A stretch of DNA of 64,000 nucleotides. It comes from JBFAPK01 sp040676675 (GTDB lineage: Bacteria; Actinomycetota; Actinomycetes; Mycobacteriales; Micromonosporaceae). Shown piece by piece: positions 59,651 through 64,000 of this stretch; position 1 is the first letter of the stretch; every line of letters begins with the position of its first letter. A program made the position numbers and the translations under genes. Under the pieces are notes generated by a model. The model was not told where the DNA came from and ran no database searches. It saw only the letters and a program-made list of their open reading frames with translations. The stretch lies in assembly GCF_040676675.1 (NCBI RefSeq), contig NZ_JBFAPK010000002.1, forward strand, positions 248,001 through 312,000, written 5' to 3'.

Positions 59651-61234
59651 ATGGCATCTCGGAAGGCCCTCGCGGCGGCCGGCGCGCTCGCGCTGATCGC
59701 CCTCGCCGGGTGCGGCGACGACCCGGCCGGTACGTCGGGCGGGAAACTGGCCAACGGCGGCACGTTCACCCTGGTCCTCGGCGCCGATCCCGGCAACCTC
59801 GACCCGCACTTCACCTCGCTGTCCAGCGCGCACCAGGTCGACCGGTTCCTCTACGACTCGCTGGTGAACATCGACGAGACCGGCCGGATGGTCGCCGGCC
59901 TGGCCGACCGGTGGCAGGCGACCACCACCACCGCGACCTTCACCCTGCGCAAGGGCGTCACCTGCGCCGACGGTACGCCGCTGACCGCTGGTCAGGTGGC
60001 CGCGAACATCAACTTCGTCGGTGACCCGAAGAACGCGTCCAGCCGGATCGGCTTCTTCGTGCCGGCCGGTGCCACGGCCAGCGGCGACGACGCCGCCGGC
60101 ACGGTCACCGTCACGTCGCCGACCCCGGACTCCTTCCTGGACCGCAACGTCGGCGGCCTGCAGATCGTGTGCGGCCGGGGCATGGCCGACCGCGGCCTGC
60201 TCCGGCAGGGGGCGGACGGCACCGGCATGTTCACGGTCGCCGAGGCCGTCTCCGGCGACCACTACACGCTCCGCCGGCGCGCCGACTACGCCTGGGGTCC
60301 GGGCGACTGGCGCACCGGCCAGCCCGGCCTGCCGGACACGGTGGTGCTCAGGATCGTCGCGAACGAGTCCACGGCCGCGAACCTGCTGCTCTCCAAGGCG
60401 GTGAACGCGGTGCAACTGGTCGGCCCGGACCAGCAGCGGGTGGCGGCGACCAAGGCGTTCGTACGCAGCGTCGAGGCGCCGCTGGGCGAGCTCTGGTTCA
60501 ACCAGAAGGCCGGCTTCCCCGGCGCGGACGAGGCGGTCCGGCGGGCGCTGACGCAGGCGCTCGACCTCGGCCAACTGGCCCAGGTGGTGAGCAGCGGCCG
60601 GGGCAGGCCGGCGACCGGTCTCGCCCCCGGCGGACCGTGCGGGCGCAACACCATCGGATCGAACCTGCCCAGCCACGACGTGACCGCCGCGAAGGCCGCG
60701 CTCGACGCGGCCGGCTGGACGGCCGGGGCCGACGGGGTACGCGTGCGCAACGGCACCAGGCTGGCGATGGCCTTCTACTTCCCCACCACCCTCGGCCAGG
60801 GCATGCAGGCCGGTGCCGAACTGGTGCAGAACCTGTGGAAGGGCGTCGGGGTGGAGGTGACGCTGCGCGGGGTGACCGATGCCGAGACCAGCCAGCTGAT
60901 CGTGGGCGGGCAGGCGCCGTGGAGCGCCGCCCTCCTCCCCCTCGGGCTCACCCTGCCCACGCAGGCCGTGCCCTTCTTTTCCGGTCCCACGGCGCCGACC
61001 GGCACCAACTTCGCCAGCATCGACAACCCGGACTACATCGCGGCGGTCCGGGCCGCCTCGGCGGTCGCCGGCAGCGGCGGCTGCGCCCAGTGGGACGCCG
61101 CCGAGCAGGCGCTGTTCCGGCGCGCCGACATCGTGCCGTTCGTCAACTCGAACGTCCCGGTGTTCGGGCAGGGCACCACCTTCGAACTCAGCCAGGGGTC
61201 GGTGACCCCGGGTTCGATCCGGATGCTCGGCTGA
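59651..61234 (+). CDS. Oligopeptide/dipeptide ABC transporter substrate-binding lipoprotein
   Basis: ATG 59651 follows TGGAGG. The 527-residue protein has a lipoprotein signal (ALALIALAGCGDD, Cys21) and the SBP family 5 fold. GGTFTLVLGADPGNLDPHFT opens the mature domain, and ADRWQATTTTATFTLRKGVT is the usual second conserved block. It binds peptides, or sometimes oligosaccharides or nickel, at the outer face. It begins an operon with two downstream permease genes. Given the proteases and hydroxyproline genes in the window, hydroxyproline peptides are a possible cargo (inference). Confidence 0.92.
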   Translation: MASRKALAAAGALALIALAGCGDDPAGTSGGKLANGGTFTLVLGADPGNLDPHFTSLSSAHQVDRFLYDSLVNIDETGRMVAGLADRWQATTTTATFTLRKGVTCADGTPLTAGQVAANINFVGDPKNASSRIGFFVPAGATASGDDAAGTVTVTSPTPDSFLDRNVGGLQIVCGRGMADRGLLRQGADGTGMFTVAEAVSGDHYTLRRRADYAWGPGDWRTGQPGLPDTVVLRIVANESTAANLLLSKAVNAVQLVGPDQQRVAATKAFVRSVEAPLGELWFNQKAGFPGADEAVRRALTQALDLGQLAQVVSSGRGRPATGLAPGGPCGRNTIGSNLPSHDVTAAKAALDAAGWTAGADGVRVRNGTRLAMAFYFPTTLGQGMQAGAELVQNLWKGVGVEVTLRGVTDAETSQLIVGGQAPWSAALLPLGLTLPTQAVPFFSGPTAPTGTNFASIDNPDYIAAVRAASAVAGSGGCAQWDAAEQALFRRADIVPFVNSNVPVFGQGTTFELSQGSVTPGSIRMLG

Positions 61235-61237
61235 TCC

Positions 61238-61288
61238 ACCCGGTGCCGCCGCGCCGGCGGCTGTTCCGGCGTACGAGCGGCACCGGGT
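61238..61288 (+). terminator. Intercistronic stem-loop after the peptide-binding protein gene
   Basis: ACCCGGTGCCGC (61238-61249) pairs with GCGGCACCGGGT (61277-61288), 12 bp perfect, starting 3 nt past the stop. As with the ytfQ-like gene, it lies between a binding-protein gene and its permeases, consistent with differential expression. Confidence 0.7.
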
Positions 61289-61401
61289 CGGGTTGGCGGG
61301 ACGGACGAACATCGTCGGCCGGGGCGTCGGCAGGATCGATGGCATCAGCGACCGGGCGTGCGCCGGAGAGGCCGGGCCCGAGCAGGGACGGAGGCCGTTT
61401 C

Positions 61402-62394
61402 GTGACGACTGCCGCCGCCGAGGCCGACCGCCGCGCGGGGCTGCTCGACGGTCCGTGGCCGCGCTTCGCGCTGCGGCGGCTGGGGCGACTGCTGGTCTCG
61501 CTCTGGGTACTCGTCACCGCCGCCTTCCTGATGATCCATCTGATTCCGGGCGACCCGGTGCGGGCCGCGCTGGGCAGCACGGCCCCGCCGAGCCTGGTGC
61601 AGGCGCGGCGGGAGCTGCTGGGGCTGAACGACCCGCTCTGGCTCCAGTACCTCCATTACCTGCGCGACCTCTGCGCCGGTGACCTCGGTACCTCGATCAT
61701 CTCCGGCCTGCCCGTCTCGCAGCTGATCGGGGACCGGCTGCCGGCGACCCTGCAACTGGCCGTGCTGGCCTTCCTGGTCGCCGTGCTCGTCTCGATCCCG
61801 CTGGGCCTCGGCATGGCGGTGCTCACCCGCAACGGCCGGCGCCGCCCCGCCGAGCTGGTCTTCACCTCGACCACCGGCGTCCTCGCGACCGTCCCGGAGT
61901 TCCTCGTCGGCGTCGGGCTGGTCTACGTCTTCGGGGTCCGGTTGGCGTGGGTGCCGGTCGCCGGTCGCGCCGGCCCCGGCTCGTACGTGCTGCCGGTCCT
62001 CGCCCTGGCGCTCGGGCCGGCCATGGTGCTCGCCCGCATCGTCCGGGTGGAGACGCTCGCCGTGCTGCGCGCCGACTACCTGCGTACCGCCCGCGCCAAG
62101 CGCCTCCCGGACCGGGTGGTCTACCTGCGCCACGCCCTGCCCAACGCGTTGACCGCCACCATCACCCTGTGCGGCCTGCTGCTGGGCGGGATGGTGGCCG
62201 GCACCGTCCTGGTGGAGAACGTCTTCGCCTGGCCCGGGCTGGGCAGCACCATCGTGCAGTCGATCCTGGCCAAGGACTATCCGGCCGTACAGGGCGTGGT
62301 GCTCGTCTACGGGGTCGGCGTACTGCTGGTGAACCTGGTGGTCGACGTCGCCCTGGCGCTGCTCGACCCACGTTCCACCATCCGGGAGGGCTGA
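61402..62394 (+). CDS. Peptide ABC transporter permease, DppB-like
   Basis: GTG 61402 follows GGAGG with a 7-nt spacer and gives 330 residues; the in-frame ATG at 61339 lacks a ribosome site. The protein has about six helices. The first is VSLWVLVTAAFLMIHLIPGD, and a conserved GLNDPLWLQYLHYLRDL block follows. The EAA loop RADYLRTARAKRLPDRVVYL contacts the ATPase. It forms the inner-membrane channel with the DppC-like half of the next gene, 3 nt downstream. Confidence 0.92.
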   Translation: MTTAAAEADRRAGLLDGPWPRFALRRLGRLLVSLWVLVTAAFLMIHLIPGDPVRAALGSTAPPSLVQARRELLGLNDPLWLQYLHYLRDLCAGDLGTSIISGLPVSQLIGDRLPATLQLAVLAFLVAVLVSIPLGLGMAVLTRNGRRRPAELVFTSTTGVLATVPEFLVGVGLVYVFGVRLAWVPVAGRAGPGSYVLPVLALALGPAMVLARIVRVETLAVLRADYLRTARAKRLPDRVVYLRHALPNALTATITLCGLLLGGMVAGTVLVENVFAWPGLGSTIVQSILAKDYPAVQGVVLVYGVGVLLVNLVVDVALALLDPRSTIREG

Positions 62395-62397
62395 CCG

Positions 62398-64000
62398 GTG
62401 CGAGCGAGATCAACCTGGCGGGACGTGCTGAGGACCCCGCTCGGCGCCGCCGCGACCGTGCTGCTCGCCGCCGTGCTCGTACTCGCGGTTGTCGCGCCGC
62501 CGATCTGGTCGGCCCGGGCCGACGCGCCGGACACCGGCCAGATCCTCGCCGGTCCCTCCCCGGCGCACTGGATGGGCACCGACAGCCTGGGCCGGGACAT
62601 CCTCGCCCGGGTACTGGTCGCCACCCGGCTCTCCGTCGAGCTGGCGCTGGCGGCCACCGGGATCGGGGTGCTGATCGGCCTGCTGCTCGGCACCGCGCCG
62701 CTGCTGCTCGGGGCCCGCGTCGGTCGGCTGGTCCTCGCGGCCGTCAACATCGCGGTCGCCTTTCCCGGCCTGCTGCTGGCGCTCTTCTTCGCGGTGATCT
62801 TCGGGGTCGGCCGAACCGGGGCCCTGCTGGCGATCGGCTTCGCCATCGCACCGGGGTTCGCCCGCCTCACCCAGACGCTGACCGCCCGCGTGGCGGGGCT
62901 GGACTTCGCGGCCGCGGCCCGCATCGCCGGGGTGGGACGGTTCCGGCTGTTCCTGCGGCACGTCCTGCCGAACGTCGGCGAGCCGCTGGTCGTCAACGCC
63001 ACCATCGCGGCCGGCAACGCGCTGCTCGCCTTCGCCGGGCTCTCCTTCCTCGGCCTCGGGGTGCAGCCGCCGGGCTACGACTGGGGCCGGTTGCTCGGCG
63101 ACGGGCTCGGCGGCATCTACGTGCACCCGGCCGCCGCGCTGGCCCCCGGCGTCGCCGTCGTCGTCGCCGGTCTGGCCTTCAACCTCTTCGGTGAGGCGCT
63201 CGCCAAGACCATCGGCCCGCGCGGCCCGCTGCCCGCCGGCCGGCGCCGGCCGCAGCGCCCCGCGCCGGTACCGGCCGCCTCGCCGCCGGCCGGCGGGGAG
63301 ACCGTGCTCGACGTGCGCGACCTGCGGGTGGCGTTCCCGGGCCCGGTCACGCCGGTACGCGGGGTCGACCTCACCATCCGGCGCGGCGAGGCGGTCGGGC
63401 TCGTCGGTGAGTCGGGGTCGGGCAAGAGCCTGACCGCCCTGGCCGTGGCCCAGCTCGTCGAGGAGCCCGGCGAGGTACGCGCCGAGCGGCTCGAACTGCT
63501 CGGCACCGACCTGACCGCCGGCCCCGTCCGGGCCCGGCGGCGGCTGCTGGGCACCTCGCTGGCCATGGTCTTCCAGGACCCGATGACCTCCTTCAACCCG
63601 ACCATGCGTGTGGGACGGCAGCTCGCCGAGGTTGCCCGGACCCACCAGGGGATGAACCGGCGGCAGGCGCTGGCCCGGGCGGTCGACCGGTTGCGCGCGG
63701 TACGGATACCCGCCGCGGCGCGGCGTGCCGGGCAGTTCCCGCACGAGTTCTCCGGCGGCATGCGACAGCGGGCGATGATCGGCATGGGGTTGATGGGCAG
63801 CCCGGCCCTCGTCATCGCCGACGAACCGACCACCGCCCTCGACGTCACCGTGCAACGGCGGGTACTGCGGCTGCTCGCCGACATCCGCGCCGCCGACGGG
63901 GTGGCGCTGCTGCTCATCAGCCACGACATCACCGTGGTCGGGCAGGTCTGCGACCGGGTGCTGGTGATGTACGCCGGACGCGTCGTCGAGGAGCTGACCG
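62398..64000 (+). CDS. Fused peptide ABC permease-ATPase (DppC-DppD), truncated by window end
   Basis: GTG 62398 opens a frame with no stop to the window edge (534 codons read). Residues about 1-280 are a DppC-type permease (GTDSLGRDILARVLVATRLS, LPNVGEPLVVNATIAAGNAL). A Pro/Arg-rich linker around 290 leads without interruption into an ABC ATPase domain with Walker A GESGSGKS, Q-loop VFQDPMTSFNPTM, signature FSGGMRQRAMIGMGLM, Walker B LVIADEPTTALD and H-loop LLISHDITVVG. Fusions of this type are known in actinobacterial peptide importers. A DppF-type ATPase gene probably follows outside the window. Start spacing (3 nt after the DppB-like stop) indicates coupled translation. Confidence 0.92.
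   Translation, partial: MRARSTWRDVLRTPLGAAATVLLAAVLVLAVVAPPIWSARADAPDTGQILAGPSPAHWMGTDSLGRDILARVLVATRLSVELALAATGIGVLIGLLLGTAPLLLGARVGRLVLAAVNIAVAFPGLLLALFFAVIFGVGRTGALLAIGFAIAPGFARLTQTLTARVAGLDFAAAARIAGVGRFRLFLRHVLPNVGEPLVVNATIAAGNALLAFAGLSFLGLGVQPPGYDWGRLLGDGLGGIYVHPAAALAPGVAVVVAGLAFNLFGEALAKTIGPRGPLPAGRRRPQRPAPVPAASPPAGGETVLDVRDLRVAFPGPVTPVRGVDLTIRRGEAVGLVGESGSGKSLTALAVAQLVEEPGEVRAERLELLGTDLTAGPVRARRRLLGTSLAMVFQDPMTSFNPTMRVGRQLAEVARTHQGMNRRQALARAVDRLRAVRIPAAARRAGQFPHEFSGGMRQRAMIGMGLMGSPALVIADEPTTALDVTVQRRVLRLLADIRAADGVALLLISHDITVVGQVCDRVLVMYAGRVVEELT

Noticed and set aside
1..64000. Biosynthetic gene cluster, prophage or conjugative element
   Set aside because: No polyketide/peptide synthetase, phage structural, integrase or transfer genes were recognised.

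Overview
This window is chromosomal DNA from a high-GC actinomycete. Coding GC is mostly near 70% or above, GTG starts are common, and Shine-Dalgarno motifs are strong. Secreted enzymes carry Sec or Tat signal peptides, and sugar importers are paired with LacI regulators. The gene style fits a saprophytic, plant-associated Micromonosporaceae member such as Micromonospora or a close relative, but no rRNA or other marker gene is present to fix the genus. I saw no tRNA, rRNA, CRISPR array or complete insertion sequence.

Left part (1-25.4 kb): a truncated LacI gene, a Tat-exported propeller/amidohydrolase, and a secreted GH95 fucosidase. Next comes a lower-GC patch (7.5-10.0 kb) with a membrane-anchored protein, an HTH/repeat protein and a 100-bp relic of a sugar permease gene. 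Then follow two carbohydrate loci. Locus A (10.1-16.3 kb) has a MalEFG-type importer without an ATPase gene, a cytosolic GH127 beta-L-arabinofuranosidase and a LacI regulator. Locus B (16.4-25.3 kb) has a YtfQ-YtfR-YtfT-YjfF furanose importer, a LacI regulator and a Tat-exported GH127.

Middle part (25.4-48.8 kb): a one-strand run interleaves secreted proteases (M6 type and S8) with a complete trans-4-hydroxy-L-proline catabolic set: 2-epimerase, three-subunit D-hydroxyproline dehydrogenase, pyrroline-hydroxycarboxylate deaminase and alpha-ketoglutarate semialdehyde dehydrogenase. A PucR regulator sits divergently. Next is an operon with a zinc protease, a GH127/GH146 enzyme, a GH43 enzyme and an unassigned discoidin-bearing predicted glycosidase, divergent from an M64-like peptidase.

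Right part (49-64 kb): a small secreted protein, an oxidoreductase, a GH15 enzyme, three small genes, a GH92 alpha-mannosidase, a class C serine hydrolase, and an oligopeptide importer whose last gene fuses permease and ATPase and runs off the window.

Main interpretation (inference): beta-L-arabinofuranosidases, GH43, several secreted proteases, peptide and furanose importers and hydroxyproline catabolism sit together. This matches the chemistry of plant hydroxyproline-rich glycoproteins (extensins), in which L-arabinofuranose oligomers are attached to hydroxyproline. The window may therefore hold an extensin-utilisation superlocus. Two operator families support coordination. The 14-bp palindrome CGAAAAGGTTTTCG occurs at locus A and 30 kb away upstream of the GH127/146-GH43 operon. 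A second family, resembling TGTGAKCGCTAACA, marks locus B.
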